Assembly (NCBI GenBank): GCA_963729295.1
Contig: CAVSNJ010000029.1
Location: 186,001 to 250,000 of the forward strand
DNA length: 64,000 nucleotides
Direction: 5' to 3'
From: DATJLY01 sp963729295
GTDB lineage: Bacteria > Pseudomonadota > Alphaproteobacteria > ATCC43930 > CGMCC-115725
This document shows positions 1-9,046 of the stretch, piece after piece. Position numbers and translations under genes: made by a program. The notes beneath the pieces are model-generated. The model worked only from the letters and a program-made list of their open reading frames with translations. It searched no databases and was not told the DNA's origin. The first letter of the stretch is position 1, and the number at the start of each line of letters is the position of its first letter.

Positions 1-2
1 AG

Positions 3-1445
3 GAGCTGCGCGACGCCATCCTGCGCTTCCGCGCCAAGGGCAAGCGCACGGTCGCCTATGCCGACAGCTTCGGCGAATTCTCGTCCGGCACGCGGAGCTA
101 TTATCTCGCGAGCGCGTTCGACGACATCTGGGTGCAGCCGCGCGGCGTTCTCGGCTTGGTGGGATTGCGCGCGGAGGAGCCGTTCTTCCGCGGCACGCTC
201 GACCTTCTCGGCATCGTACCGCGCTTCGATCATCGCGAACAGTACAAGTCGGCCGTCGATCCGCTGACGGAAAAGACGATGACCGGTCCCGACCGCGAGC
301 AGATCAGCGCGATGCTCAATTCCGTCTATGGCCAGATCGTCCAAGGCATCGCCGCCGACCGCAAGCTCGACGAAAGCGCCGTGCGCGCGCTCATCGACCA
401 CGGCCCGCTTCTGGCACAGGAGGCGCTCGACGCGCACCTCATCACGCATATCGGCTACAGCGACGAGGCGATGGCCTCGCTCGGCCTCGAGCCGAACGGC
501 GCGAAGCGGCCGTTATCGCTCGCGCGTTACCTTGCGGCCGCCGGCCGTCCGCACCGGAGCGGGCCCGAGATCGCGCTCATCTATGCCAACGGCCTGCTGA
601 CGCGCGGCAGTGGCGGCGACAGCACTTTCGTGGGCTCGGGCCAGGCCGGCTCCGACGCGATCATTCGCGCCTTCCGCATGGCGGAGCGCGATCCAGAGGT
701 GCGCGCCATCCTGTTCCGCATCGACAGTCCCGGCGGATCCGCGGTCGCATCGGAATCGATCTGGCGCGAGACGCTGCGCGCCAAGGAGGCCGGCAAGAAG
801 CTGATCGTCAGCATGGGCGATGTCGCGGGCTCGGGCGGCTACTACATCGCCGCAGCGGCCGACAAGATCGTGGCCGATCCGGCGACGCTCACCGGCTCGA
901 TCGGCGTCGTCTCCGGCAAGGTGCTGCTGAGCGGGCTTCTGGACAAGATCGGCGCCGGGTCGAGCGCCGTCGATGCCGGCGCCAATGCCGGTATCGACAG
1001 CGCCTTCCAGGATTTCACGCCGCCGGAATATCAGCGCTTCGAGGCCTTCCTCGACGACGTCTATAATGGCTTCAAGGATCATGTCGCCGAGGGCCGCAAG
1101 ATGGATGCGGCCGCGGTCGAGGCCGTCGCCAAGGGCCGCATCTGGTCGGGCGAGGACGCCAAGGCGAAGGGGCTGGTCGATGCGCTCGGCGGCTACGACA
1201 TGGCGATCGCGCTCGCCAAGCAGGAAGCGGGCATCCCACCCACGAGCGACGTCACGATCAAGATTTTCCCGCCGCCTGAAAGCCCGGTGAGCGTGCTTCT
1301 TTCCCGCCTCACGGGGCGACCGGCGCCGGGCAGCGAGCAGGCGATGCTCGACCAAGTGCTTGCGGCGCTCGGGCCGCTCTGGATGCAGATTGAATGGATG
1401 ACCGCGCCGGGCGCCCTCACCATGGCGCCCGTCGAGGTGCATTGA
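3..1445 (+). CDS. sppA: signal peptide peptidase SppA, 67K type (5'-partial)
   Basis: Membrane-anchored serine protease that digests cleaved signal peptides. The reading frame is already open at the window edge (ELRDAILRFRAKGKRT), so the N-terminus and membrane anchor lie outside. Two SppA/ClpP-like repeats are visible. The N-terminal one ends in the motif YKSAVDP, whose Lys (codon 246-248) fits the general base. The C-terminal one carries DSPGG followed by GDVAGSGGYYIA, whose Ser (codon 831-833) fits the nucleophile. The arrangement of Lys in the N-terminal half and Ser in the C-terminal half is that of the long E. coli-type enzyme. It is followed after one base by the NrtS-like gene. Confidence 0.93.
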   Translation, partial: ELRDAILRFRAKGKRTVAYADSFGEFSSGTRSYYLASAFDDIWVQPRGVLGLVGLRAEEPFFRGTLDLLGIVPRFDHREQYKSAVDPLTEKTMTGPDREQISAMLNSVYGQIVQGIAADRKLDESAVRALIDHGPLLAQEALDAHLITHIGYSDEAMASLGLEPNGAKRPLSLARYLAAAGRPHRSGPEIALIYANGLLTRGSGGDSTFVGSGQAGSDAIIRAFRMAERDPEVRAILFRIDSPGGSAVASESIWRETLRAKEAGKKLIVSMGDVAGSGGYYIAAAADKIVADPATLTGSIGVVSGKVLLSGLLDKIGAGSSAVDAGANAGIDSAFQDFTPPEYQRFEAFLDDVYNGFKDHVAEGRKMDAAAVEAVAKGRIWSGEDAKAKGLVDALGGYDMAIALAKQEAGIPPTSDVTIKIFPPPESPVSVLLSRLTGRPAPGSEQAMLDQVLAALGPLWMQIEWMTAPGALTMAPVEVH

Positions 1446-1446
1446 A

Positions 1447-1689
1447 TTGGGCTTGTTGTCTCGGCTGCGAACGGTCTGCGAGGCAAGCCTTTCGAACGGA
1501 ATTCCGCGGCGTTCGTTCGTCGTGGCGCTGGTGGTCGGAACGATCCTCAATCTGATCAATCAGGGCGACGCCCTGGTGAACGGCGCGCGGCTCGACCTGT
1601 GGAAGCTCATCCTGACCTATGCGGTCCCATATTTGGTCGCGACCTACGGCGCCGTATCGGTGCGCATGGCGCAAGATCGTGGCAGTTGA
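1447..1689 (+). CDS. small two-helix membrane protein, NrtS-like (nitrate/nitrite transporter family)
   Basis: An 80-residue protein with two predicted membrane helices (about residues 23-40 and 52-70) separated by the motif GTILNLINQGD, ending with LTYAVPYLVATYGAVSVR. This layout and the NLINQGD/VPYxVxTYGA signatures match the short NrtS family linked to nitrate/nitrite transport. The start is TTG at 1447, one base after the sppA stop, with GAGG in the end of sppA acting as ribosome-binding site, so translation is probably coupled. Function is by family resemblance only; no nitrate assimilation gene is visible next to it. Confidence 0.7.
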   Translation: MGLLSRLRTVCEASLSNGIPRRSFVVALVVGTILNLINQGDALVNGARLDLWKLILTYAVPYLVATYGAVSVRMAQDRGS

Positions 1690-1742
1690 CGAAAGCGCGG
1701 TCGCCACCCTAGCAATGAAACGGCGCGCGATGGAGACCGTGC

Positions 1743-2858
1743 ATGGCGACCTTGTCCTACGACGGAGCCCCCTATCCCGTTCGCGATGATCTGGCGGATG
1801 CGCATCGCCGCGTATGGGAGCGCCTCGGCAGCGCCGGAACCTGGCTCGATGCCGTAACCCGCGTCGCAATCGCCGCGGAAATACGGCACGCGCCGCTCTG
1901 CGCGCTGTGCCGGCAGCGCAAGGCCTCTCTCTCGCCCTACGCGGTCGAGGGACGGCACGACAGCCTTGGCCAACTGTCGGGCAACCAGGTCGAAATCGTG
2001 CACCGCACCGTGTCCGATCCCGCCCGTCTAACCCGCGCCTGGTATCAGCGGATGCTCGCGGCTGGGGTTTCCGAAGGCGAATATGTCGAGATCGTCAGCA
2101 TGATCGCGCACACGACGGCACTCGACACGTTCGCGCACGCGCTCGGCATTGCGAAGCCGGCGCTGCCTGAGCCGAAGAGCGGGGCACCGTCGCGCTATCA
2201 TCCGAAGGAAGCGCGCCAGCATGAGCACTGGGTCCCAACCATCGCGTGGGACGAGCACGGCCCGAGCGAGGCCGACTATTTTGTCGGCAACCCGTCCGGC
2301 ATCCGCATGGCGATGACGTTGGTGCCGGACGAGACGCGAAGCTTCTTCGATCTTTGCATCCACCAATATCTGCCGGGTCCGGCGATGTTCGATTTCGGCC
2401 GGGAATACCGCGCCATCTCGCATGCGCAGATCGAGTTTCTGGCCGGACGGATCTCGGCGATCAACCGGTGTACCTATTGAACCACCCGGCATAGCCAACT
2501 GCTCCGTGCGAGCAGCGACTTTACCGGGGCCGGGATCGATCTGAAGGCAGTGACGGGCGGCGCGTCCGCCGGCGACACGCACATTCCGCACGGAAATATT
2601 CTCATCGAATTCGCCGAGGCCGCCATCGGCGAGGACGATGCGCGACTCCGGCGCGCGCGAGACGCGGTGGCGGCGTCGATGGGGGCAGCGGCACTGGTCG
2701 ATGCCGCCGGCATCATCGGCTTTTTCAACGCGATCGATCGAGTGGCCAATTCGACGGGGACGCCACTCGACGCGCAAGTGGCAACCGACACCGAAGGCTT
2801 GCGCAAGGAACTTGGGATCGACGCGTTCGCCGCGGCGAAGGCCGGCCTGGAGGCCTGA
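1743..2858 (+). CDS. alkylhydroperoxidase (AhpD)-related protein, candidate selenoprotein with in-frame UGA at 2478-2480
   Basis: Read straight through the UGA at codon 246, this is one 371-residue protein. An AhpD-type active site appears across the UGA: Glu231, then twelve residues later Cys243-Thr-Tyr-Sec246, then Thr-Thr-Arg-His250. That is E-x11-C-x2-(C/U)-x3-H with the second cysteine replaced by UGA. The downstream part (RHSQLLRASSDF... to GIDAFAAAKAGLEA) continues in the same frame with no further stop. A CxxC pair also sits at Cys53/Cys56 in the N-terminal half. A candidate bacterial SECIS hairpin follows the UGA (separate entry). AhpD-like selenoproteins with CxxU are known, so this is expected to be a thiol/selenol peroxidase or oxidoreductase. 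Start ATG 1743 has GGAG seven bases upstream. The alternative is a nonsense mutation, judged less likely because the stop falls exactly on the catalytic position. No selA, selB or tRNA-Sec lies in the window. Confidence 0.85.
2485..2528 (+). promoter_or_regulatory. candidate bacterial SECIS element just after the UGA
   Basis: The apical hairpin is CTGCTC (2499-2504), loop CGTGC (2505-2509), GAGCAG (2510-2515): a perfect 6-bp stem whose 5-nt loop contains GU, starting 18 nt after the UGA. A lower stem pairs CCCGG (2485-2489) with CCGGG (2524-2528). Bacterial SECIS elements lie within the coding region shortly downstream of UGA and present a GU in the apical loop to SelB, so position and shape both fit. 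Folding was done by eye. Confidence 0.65.
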
Positions 2859-2863
2859 TCGGT

Positions 2864-3865
2864 TCAGGTGTGGAGCGTGTTCGCCGCGAACAGCTCCTCG
2901 ACCGAGAAGCGGCGGGGAATGTAGCTCTGCTCGTGCGCATAGCGGACGAACGTCTCGACCATCTTGCGGTTGGCGGCGACGCCTTGCGGCCACGCATTGT
3001 CGCCCCAGACGCGGCGCTCGTCCTCGAGGAAGAACACGGCGTCGGGGAAGAGCGTGTGCTTGGCGTTGGCGAAATAGTAGGCGTCGGTCTGGCGCTCGGC
3101 CTCGCGGAAGGCGTTGATGAGCGGTTCCGCGACCCACGGCCGCGCGCGCAGCGACGCCTCGCTCATCACCACCGTGTGCGTCACCGGGAAGAAGCCGACC
3201 TTGCGCGAGAAATTGGCGCATTCGGCGCGTGCGTCGGGGAAGATGCGGCGGATGCGCGGATCGCCGTTGCGGAACTCGTCGGGCGCTTCGGGGCCGATCA
3301 CGGCATCGACCTCGCCGTCGATCAGCAACTGGCCGGGCGTGCGGTTCGGCACGATCTCGACCTTGATGCCCTTCGGCATGACGAAGCCGGCATTCTCCGG
3401 CGCGCGTGTGACCCAGGTCACGTCCTCGGGCGCGAGTCCGTAATGCTCCTTGAAGATGCCGCGCAGCCACAGATTGACGGTATAGCGGTAGCCGATCGAG
3501 GCAATGCGCTTGCCCTTCAATTCGGCGGGGCTGCGATAGGGCGCATCGCTGCGGCAATAGACATAGGCGAGGACCGCCATGCGCAGCGGAAAAATCGGCA
3601 GCGCGATCACCGGCTCGCCGCGCCCGCGTGCGGCGACATAGAGCGAGAATGACATCTCGGCGATGTCGAACTCCTCATAGACCGGCCGGTTGCAGAACTC
3701 CGCGATCTGCGGGCTCGCCGTCTCGAGCACGATGCCCTCGGGCCGCACCCTGCCGTCGATCAAGGGGCGCGTGCGGTCGTATTCGGCGATCGCGAGGCGC
3801 AGTTTCAGCGGCGCGGACGCGCCTGTGGTGGCGGTTTTGCGGGCGGAAATATCGTCGGGTGCCAA
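2864..3865 (-). CDS. substrate-binding-like protein, 4,5-dihydroxyphthalate decarboxylase / ABC solute-binding family
   Basis: A 333-residue type-2 periplasmic-binding fold protein. Visible blocks are LKLRLAIAEYDRTRPL near the N-terminus, FCNRPVYEEFDIAEMSFSLY, the PAELKGKRIASIGYRYTVN hinge segment, and LLIDGEVDAVIGPEAPDEF. This pattern is shared by proteins labelled 4,5-dihydroxyphthalate decarboxylase and by NitT/TauT-type binding proteins, so the substrate is probably an aromatic acid or similar small ligand but cannot be fixed. TTG at 3863-3865 was chosen because GGAGG lies ten bases upstream and the open frame further upstream reads as arginine-rich shadow of the methyltransferase gene. 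No clear signal peptide. It converges on the candidate selenoprotein gene with a 5-bp gap. Confidence 0.75.
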   Translation of the reverse strand: MAPDDISARKTATTGASAPLKLRLAIAEYDRTRPLIDGRVRPEGIVLETASPQIAEFCNRPVYEEFDIAEMSFSLYVAARGRGEPVIALPIFPLRMAVLAYVYCRSDAPYRSPAELKGKRIASIGYRYTVNLWLRGIFKEHYGLAPEDVTWVTRAPENAGFVMPKGIKVEIVPNRTPGQLLIDGEVDAVIGPEAPDEFRNGDPRIRRIFPDARAECANFSRKVGFFPVTHTVVMSEASLRARPWVAEPLINAFREAERQTDAYYFANAKHTLFPDAVFFLEDERRVWGDNAWPQGVAANRKMVETFVRYAHEQSYIPRRFSVEELFAANTLHT

Positions 3866-3930
3866 GGGGAGCGCTCCTCCAGCAGGGTGGCGAAGGGTAA
3901 CATCGCTCCGCCGCCCCGGCAATCGCCGCT

Positions 3931-5199
3931 TCAGCCGCGCTCGAACGATGCGACGAGCTCGAGATGGGGCGACCACACGAAGCTGTCGCAGGGCGCAATG
4001 GCGCCGATCCTGAAGCCGCCCTCGACCAGAATTTTGGCGTCGCGCGCGAAGGTTGCATGGTTGCAAGAGACGGCAACGACGCGCCCGACGGACGAGGCGG
4101 CGAGGGCGCGGGCCTGCGCCAGGGCGCCGGCGCGCGGCGGATCGAACACGACGCAATCGAATTTTTGCAGCTCGGCTGGAGCGAGCGGCCGCGCCGCAAG
4201 GTCGCGCGCCTCGGCGGTGACTCGGCTGCCGAGCCCAGCGCGCGACGCGGCCGACTTGAGCGCGCCAAGCGCGGTTGTTTCGCCCTCGACGGCGTGAACG
4301 GTGGCTAACGCTGCGAGCGGAAAGGTGAAGGTGCCGATCCCGGCGAAGAGATCGGCGACGTGGCGCGCGCCCGATGCGGCCTCCGTGACGGCAGCGATGA
4401 GCGCCACGTCAGCCTCGGCGCTTGCCTGAAGAAAGGCGTCGTAGGGCAGATCGATCGCAACGCCGCCCAGCGTCACGCGCACCGGGCGATGCTGCGCCAC
4501 AGGCGTGGGCTCCTCTCCGCGCACGCGCCAGGCGAGCCGCGCCAGATCCTCGGCGCGCGCGAACTCGGCCAGCGCTTCGAGCGCAGGAAGGCCAGGTTTT
4601 TGCGCGAGATCGAGCAGCAGGTCGATGCCGGTTTCGGCCAAGGTTATGGTCGCCGCAGCTTCGGAGCCGGGCGCGAGAATTTTCGGCGCGAGACCACGCA
4701 GCGGCGCGACGAGTGCGAAGAGCCGCGGATGCAGCACGGCGCAATGCTGCATGTCGATGACGCGGTGGCTTGCGCGCGCCTGGAAGCCGATCTCCGCTTG
4801 CGCGCGGGTGGCCCTGAGCGTCAGCCGCGCGCGGCGCCTCGTCCCCGGCGGTAGGAGGCGGATGGGCTTGATCGGCGTATCAGCCAGGCCTTGGCGTTCG
4901 AGCGCTGCCTCGAGCCACGCCGTCTTGCTTGCGGCGTAAAGCTCGACCGAAAGATGTTGCAGCGCGCAGCCGCCGCACAAGCCGAAATGCGGACAACGCG
5001 GCTCGGCACGCGGCGCGTGCGCTTCGAACGCCACCACTTCGCCCTCGCGCCCGTCGCTGTGCCGGGAACCGAGCCGCGCGCGCACGCGATCGCCCGGCAC
5101 GGTGAAGGGCAGGAACACGCGCTCGCCATCATGGTGCGCGACGCCGTCGCCGCGCACGCCGATGCTGGCGACGTCCAGCATCACGGCATCGCCGCTCAT
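3931..5199 (-). CDS. class I SAM-dependent RNA methyltransferase, RumA/TrmA (m5U) family
   Basis: A 422-residue enzyme predicted to make 5-methyluridine in rRNA or tRNA. In order: an N-terminal TRAM-like OB fold (MLDVASIGVRGDGVAHHDG), an iron-sulfur cysteine set (CPHFGLCGGC plus MQHC further on), a SAM-binding loop (DLFAGIGTFTFPLA), FDPPRAGA, and the catalytic VSCN loop. The family splits into RlmC, RlmD and TrmA; the Fe-S cysteines favour a RumA/RlmD-like rRNA enzyme. The ATG start overlaps the tlyA stop (ATGA), so it is translationally coupled to tlyA in a dxs-tlyA-methyltransferase operon. Confidence 0.9.
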   Translation of the reverse strand: MSGDAVMLDVASIGVRGDGVAHHDGERVFLPFTVPGDRVRARLGSRHSDGREGEVVAFEAHAPRAEPRCPHFGLCGGCALQHLSVELYAASKTAWLEAALERQGLADTPIKPIRLLPPGTRRRARLTLRATRAQAEIGFQARASHRVIDMQHCAVLHPRLFALVAPLRGLAPKILAPGSEAAATITLAETGIDLLLDLAQKPGLPALEALAEFARAEDLARLAWRVRGEEPTPVAQHRPVRVTLGGVAIDLPYDAFLQASAEADVALIAAVTEAASGARHVADLFAGIGTFTFPLAALATVHAVEGETTALGALKSAASRAGLGSRVTAEARDLAARPLAPAELQKFDCVVFDPPRAGALAQARALAASSVGRVVAVSCNHATFARDAKILVEGGFRIGAIAPCDSFVWSPHLELVASFERG

Positions 5200-5966
5200 C
5201 GCGCTTCCCGCCGCGCGGCGATCAGGAATTCGACATTGCCCTCAGGCCCGCGGATCGGGCTTTCGATCACGCCCGCGACGCGCCAGCCCGATTGCGCCCC
5301 GAGCCACGCCGAGATGCGTTCGCATACTTCGCGATGGAGCGCGGGATCGCGCACCACGCCGCCCTTGCCGACGCGCGCGGCGCCGACCTCGAATTGCGGC
5401 TTGATGAGCGCGACGAGGCGTGCGGCTTCCGCCGCAAGCGCGAGCGCGGCCGGCAGCACGGTCTCGAGCCCGATGAAGCTCGCATCGCACACGATGAGGT
5501 CCGGCGCCTCGGGCACATGCGATCGCGCGAGGTAGCGCGCGTTGACGCGCTCCAGCACGACGACGCGCGGATCGGTGCGCAACTTCCAGGCAAGCTGCCC
5601 GTGGCCGACATCGACTGCATAGACACGCCGCGCGCCGCGCACCAACAGCACATTGCTGAAGCCGCCGGTCGAAGCGCCGATGTCGAGCGCGACATGGCCG
5701 GCGGGATCGATCGCGAAATGGTCGAGCGCGTGCGCAAGCTTCACACCGCCGCGCGAGACCCAGGGATGGTCACGGCCGCGCAGCTCGAGCGGAACATCAT
5801 CCGGGAAGCTCGTGCCGGGCTTGTCGAGGCGGCACTCGCCGCTCCAGACCGCACCGGCAAGCACGAGCGCCTGCGCCTTGGCGCGGCTTTCCGCCAGTTC
5901 CCGCTCGACGAGGAGCGTGTCGAGCCGCCGCTTTTGGCTTTTGCCCTTGGCGGGCCGCTCAGGCAA
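5196..5966 (-). CDS. tlyA: TlyA family 2'-O rRNA methyltransferase
   Basis: About 256 residues. An S4 RNA-binding domain is at the N-terminus (QKRRLDTLLVERELAESR), followed by an FtsJ/RrmJ-type Rossmann fold with LDIGASTGGFSNVLL as SAM motif, then VNARYL, CDASFIGL and the KPQFEVG segment. TlyA enzymes 2'-O-methylate cytidines in 16S and 23S rRNA; some were called haemolysins. The TTG at 5964-5966 is chosen since it overlaps the dxs stop and begins just before the S4 domain; longer in-frame starts would overlap dxs heavily. Clustering of tlyA with dxs is common in proteobacteria. Confidence 0.9.
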   Translation of the reverse strand: MPERPAKGKSQKRRLDTLLVERELAESRAKAQALVLAGAVWSGECRLDKPGTSFPDDVPLELRGRDHPWVSRGGVKLAHALDHFAIDPAGHVALDIGASTGGFSNVLLVRGARRVYAVDVGHGQLAWKLRTDPRVVVLERVNARYLARSHVPEAPDLIVCDASFIGLETVLPAALALAAEAARLVALIKPQFEVGAARVGKGGVVRDPALHREVCERISAWLGAQSGWRVAGVIESPIRGPEGNVEFLIAARREAR

Positions 5967-7905
5967 TGGCCGAGTTGCGCCGCTCGCGCCCCAAGGCCGA
6001 GAGCGCGGTTTCGACGATGTGGCGGGCGTTGAGGCCGGCGAGCTCGTATTGCTGGTGCGGCTGGTCGTGATCGATGAAGCGGTCGGGCAGAACCATCGGC
6101 CGCACCTTGAGGCCGCGGTCGAGCATCCCGGCATGCGCCAGGTGATGCAGAACGTGGCTGCCGAACCCGCCGATGGCGCCTTCCTCGATCGTCAGCAATA
6201 CCTCGTGCTCGCGCGCGAGCCGCTCGACGAGGCTCGTGTCGAGGGGCTTGGCAAAGCGCGCGTCCGCCACGGTTGCCGAAAGGCCGAGCCGGGCGAGTTC
6301 GTCCGCCGCCTTGAGGCATTCCTGAAGCCGCGCCCCAAGGCTCAGTATGGCGATCGCCGTCCCCTCGCGCACGATGCGGCCGCGCCCGATCTCGAGCACG
6401 CTGCCGCGCTCCGGCAGCTTCAAGCCGATCCCCTCGCCGCGCGGATAGCGCACCGCCGACGGGCCATCGTCGATCGCGGCGCAGGTCGCCACCATGTGCA
6501 TCAGTTCCGCCTCGTCCGCCGCCGCCATGATAACGAAGCCGGGCAGGCAGCCGAGATAAGCGAGATCGAACGAGCCCGCATGCGTCGCGCCATCGGCACC
6601 GACGAGCCCGGCCCGATCGAGCGCGAACCGCACCGGCAGCTTCTGGATCGCCACGTCGTGCACGACCTGGTCGTAGGCGCGTTGCAGGAAGGTCGAGTAG
6701 ATCGCCGCAAACGGGCGCAAGCCTTCGCACGCGAGTCCCGCCGCGAAGGTCACGCCGTGCTGCTCGGCGATGCCGACATCGAACGCGCGGTTAGGGAACC
6801 GCTCGGCGAATTTGTCGAGGCCGGTGCCTGACGGCATCGCCGCAGTCAGCGCCACGATGCGCTCGTCGGCCGCGGCCTCGGCGATCAAGGCCTTGGCGAA
6901 GACGCTGGTATAACTCGGCGCCGCCGCCTTGCTCTTCTGCTGCTGTCCGGTCGCCGGGTCGAACTTGACCACGCCGTGATACTTGTCGGCTGCCGCCTCG
7001 GCCGGCGCGTAGCCCCGCCCCTTCTGCGTCACCACGTGCACCAGCACCGCGCCGCCTTCCTCGCTCGCCTTGAGGTTGCGCAGCACCGGCAACAGATGGT
7101 CGAGATTGTGCCCGTCGATCGGGCCGACATAGTAGAACCCCATTTCCTCGAACAGCGTGCCGCCGGTGACGAGGCCGCGCGCATATTCCTCGGCCTTGCG
7201 CGCGAGCGAGGCGAAGCCGCGCGGGAAGCGCCGCGTCATCGCCGCGCCAAGATGCCGCAACGAGCGGTACGGCCGCGACGAGAGGAGCCGCGACAGATAG
7301 GCGCTCATCGCGCCCACCGGCGGCGCGATCGACATGTCGTTGTCGTTGAGGATCACGATGAGGCGCGACGGACTCGAGCCCGCGTTATTCATCGCCTCGT
7401 ACGCCATCCCCGCGCTCATCGCACCGTCGCCGATGACGGCGATCACCTCGCGGCGCTCACCCTTCATGTCGCGCGCCACCGCCATGCCCAGCGCCGACGA
7501 GATCGAGGTCGAGCTGTGCGCCGCACCGAACGGGTCGTATTCGCTTTCGACGCGCCGCGTGAAGCCCGACAGGCCGCCGCCCTGGCGCAGCGTACGGATG
7601 CGCTCGCGCCGGCCAGTCAGAATCTTGTGCGGATAGGCCTGGTGGCCGACGTCCCAGATGAGGCGATCGTTCGGCGTGTCGAACACGTAATGAAGCGCGA
7701 CGGTCAGCTCGACCACGCCGAGCCCGGCGCCAAGATGGCCGCCCGTCACGGATACGGCTTCGATCAGCTCGTGGCGAAGCTCGTCTGCGACCTGCCGCAA
7801 CTGGGATTCGGGCAAAGTGCGCAAATCCGCCGGATAGCGAATCCGGTCGAGCAATGGCGTGGCGCTGGAATTGTCATCAAGGGCTTCGCGACCTTGGTCG
7901 GTCAT
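5959..7905 (-). CDS. dxs: 1-deoxy-D-xylulose-5-phosphate synthase
   Basis: A 648-residue TPP-dependent enzyme that condenses pyruvate and glyceraldehyde 3-phosphate, the first step of the MEP isoprenoid pathway. Seen: GDGAMSAGMAYEAMNNAG (TPP/Mg site), GHQAYPHKILTGR, the pyrimidine-domain segment FDVGIAEQHGVTFAAGLA with its conserved Glu, and the C-terminal transketolase domain (IEEGAIGGFGSHV). Length matches the family. It lies divergent from ispH with about 180 bp between the starts, so both MEP genes and hpnH are controlled from this short interval. It heads the operon dxs-tlyA-RNA methyltransferase. Confidence 0.97.
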   Translation of the reverse strand: MTDQGREALDDNSSATPLLDRIRYPADLRTLPESQLRQVADELRHELIEAVSVTGGHLGAGLGVVELTVALHYVFDTPNDRLIWDVGHQAYPHKILTGRRERIRTLRQGGGLSGFTRRVESEYDPFGAAHSSTSISSALGMAVARDMKGERREVIAVIGDGAMSAGMAYEAMNNAGSSPSRLIVILNDNDMSIAPPVGAMSAYLSRLLSSRPYRSLRHLGAAMTRRFPRGFASLARKAEEYARGLVTGGTLFEEMGFYYVGPIDGHNLDHLLPVLRNLKASEEGGAVLVHVVTQKGRGYAPAEAAADKYHGVVKFDPATGQQQKSKAAAPSYTSVFAKALIAEAAADERIVALTAAMPSGTGLDKFAERFPNRAFDVGIAEQHGVTFAAGLACEGLRPFAAIYSTFLQRAYDQVVHDVAIQKLPVRFALDRAGLVGADGATHAGSFDLAYLGCLPGFVIMAAADEAELMHMVATCAAIDDGPSAVRYPRGEGIGLKLPERGSVLEIGRGRIVREGTAIAILSLGARLQECLKAADELARLGLSATVADARFAKPLDTSLVERLAREHEVLLTIEEGAIGGFGSHVLHHLAHAGMLDRGLKVRPMVLPDRFIDHDQPHQQYELAGLNARHIVETALSALGRERRNSAIA

Positions 7906-8082
7906 GGACTTTTCCCTCGTTGGCCCCCGGGCACACTAGTCCCTCAGGCGCGGGCTTGGCAAACGGCGAGTTGAACGCCATCTTGCGCCTTGGTTGTGAC
8001 TTGGCCGGCCGGCGGGACGCCGGGTGGCCCGAACGCGTTTCATGCCTATAATGAGGCGGCACTTGATGCAAACGGGCTGTTC

Positions 8083-9018
8083 ATGCGGGTAGTTCTCGCT
8101 CAACCGAGGGGTTTTTGCGCCGGAGTCGAGCGCGCGATCGAGATCGTCGAGCGCGCCATCGAGAAATACGGGCCCCCCATCTATGTGCGCCACGAGATCG
8201 TGCACAACCGGCACGTCGTCGAACGACTGAGGGCCAAGGGCGCGCGCTTCGTCGACGACCTCGACGAGATTCCGCCGGGCAGCGTCACGATCTTCAGCGC
8301 GCACGGCGTCTCGAGCGGAGTCGAGGCGGACGCCACCGACCGCGAACTGAGCGTGATCGACGCGACCTGCCCGCTCGTCTCCAAGGTCCACAGCGAAGGC
8401 CAGCGCTATGCCGGGCAAGGGCGCGAGATCGTCCTCATCGGCCATCACGGGCATCCGGAAATCGAAGGAACGATGGGTCGCATCGACGGCAAGGTGCACC
8501 TCATCTCCAAGGCCGAGGAAGTGGCCTCGCTCGCCGTGAGCGATCCGACGAAGCTCGCCTATATCACGCAGACGACGCTGTCGGTCGACGACACGCGGGC
8601 GGTGATCGAGGCGCTGCGCCAGCGCTTCCCGACGATCGTCGGGCCCGACACCAAGGACATCTGCTATGCGACGCAGAACCGGCAGCGCGCCGCGCGCGAG
8701 CTGGCGCAATCGGTCGATGTCGTGCTGGTGGTGGGCGCCGCCAACAGCTCCAACTCGAATCGGCTGCGCGAGATCGCCGAGGAGCAGGGCGTGCCCGCCT
8801 ATCTCATCGCCGACGCCGACGCGCTCGATCCAAAATGGCTCGAAAACGCCACGTCGGTCGGCATCACCGCCGGCGCATCGGCGCCCGCCGAGCTGGTTCA
8901 GGAGCTGATCGACCGCCTGAGCACGCTCGGCGAAGTCGAGCTTTCGACATTGCCGGGCATCACCGAGAATGTCCGTTTCCGCATGCCGTCCGAGCTCGTC
9001 GAGCCCGCGGCGGAGTAA
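8083..9018 (+). CDS. ispH: 4-hydroxy-3-methylbut-2-enyl diphosphate reductase
   Basis: A 311-residue [4Fe-4S] enzyme giving IPP and DMAPP in the last MEP step. The three cluster cysteines are in RGFCAGV, DATCPLVSKVH and KDICYATQNRQ, and the catalytic Glu region IEGTMGR is present. The ATG at 8083 (MRVVLAQPRGFC) matches the usual IspH start; the frame is open 31 codons upstream but that stretch has no family similarity. hpnH starts 28 bp downstream on the same strand, coupling isoprenoid supply to hopanoid side-chain synthesis. Confidence 0.96.
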   Translation: MRVVLAQPRGFCAGVERAIEIVERAIEKYGPPIYVRHEIVHNRHVVERLRAKGARFVDDLDEIPPGSVTIFSAHGVSSGVEADATDRELSVIDATCPLVSKVHSEGQRYAGQGREIVLIGHHGHPEIEGTMGRIDGKVHLISKAEEVASLAVSDPTKLAYITQTTLSVDDTRAVIEALRQRFPTIVGPDTKDICYATQNRQRAARELAQSVDVVLVVGAANSSNSNRLREIAEEQGVPAYLIADADALDPKWLENATSVGITAGASAPAELVQELIDRLSTLGEVELSTLPGITENVRFRMPSELVEPAAE

Positions 9019-9046
9019 CCGAGAGCCCATCCGAAGGGAAGCGATC

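Noticed and set aside
513..1559. 348-codon minus-strand frame across sppA
   Set aside because: Antisense shadow of sppA with biased composition and no domain.
2478..2480. UGA as a simple premature stop, making two genes
   Set aside because: It falls on a catalytic position, the downstream frame is conserved-looking, and a SECIS-like hairpin follows.
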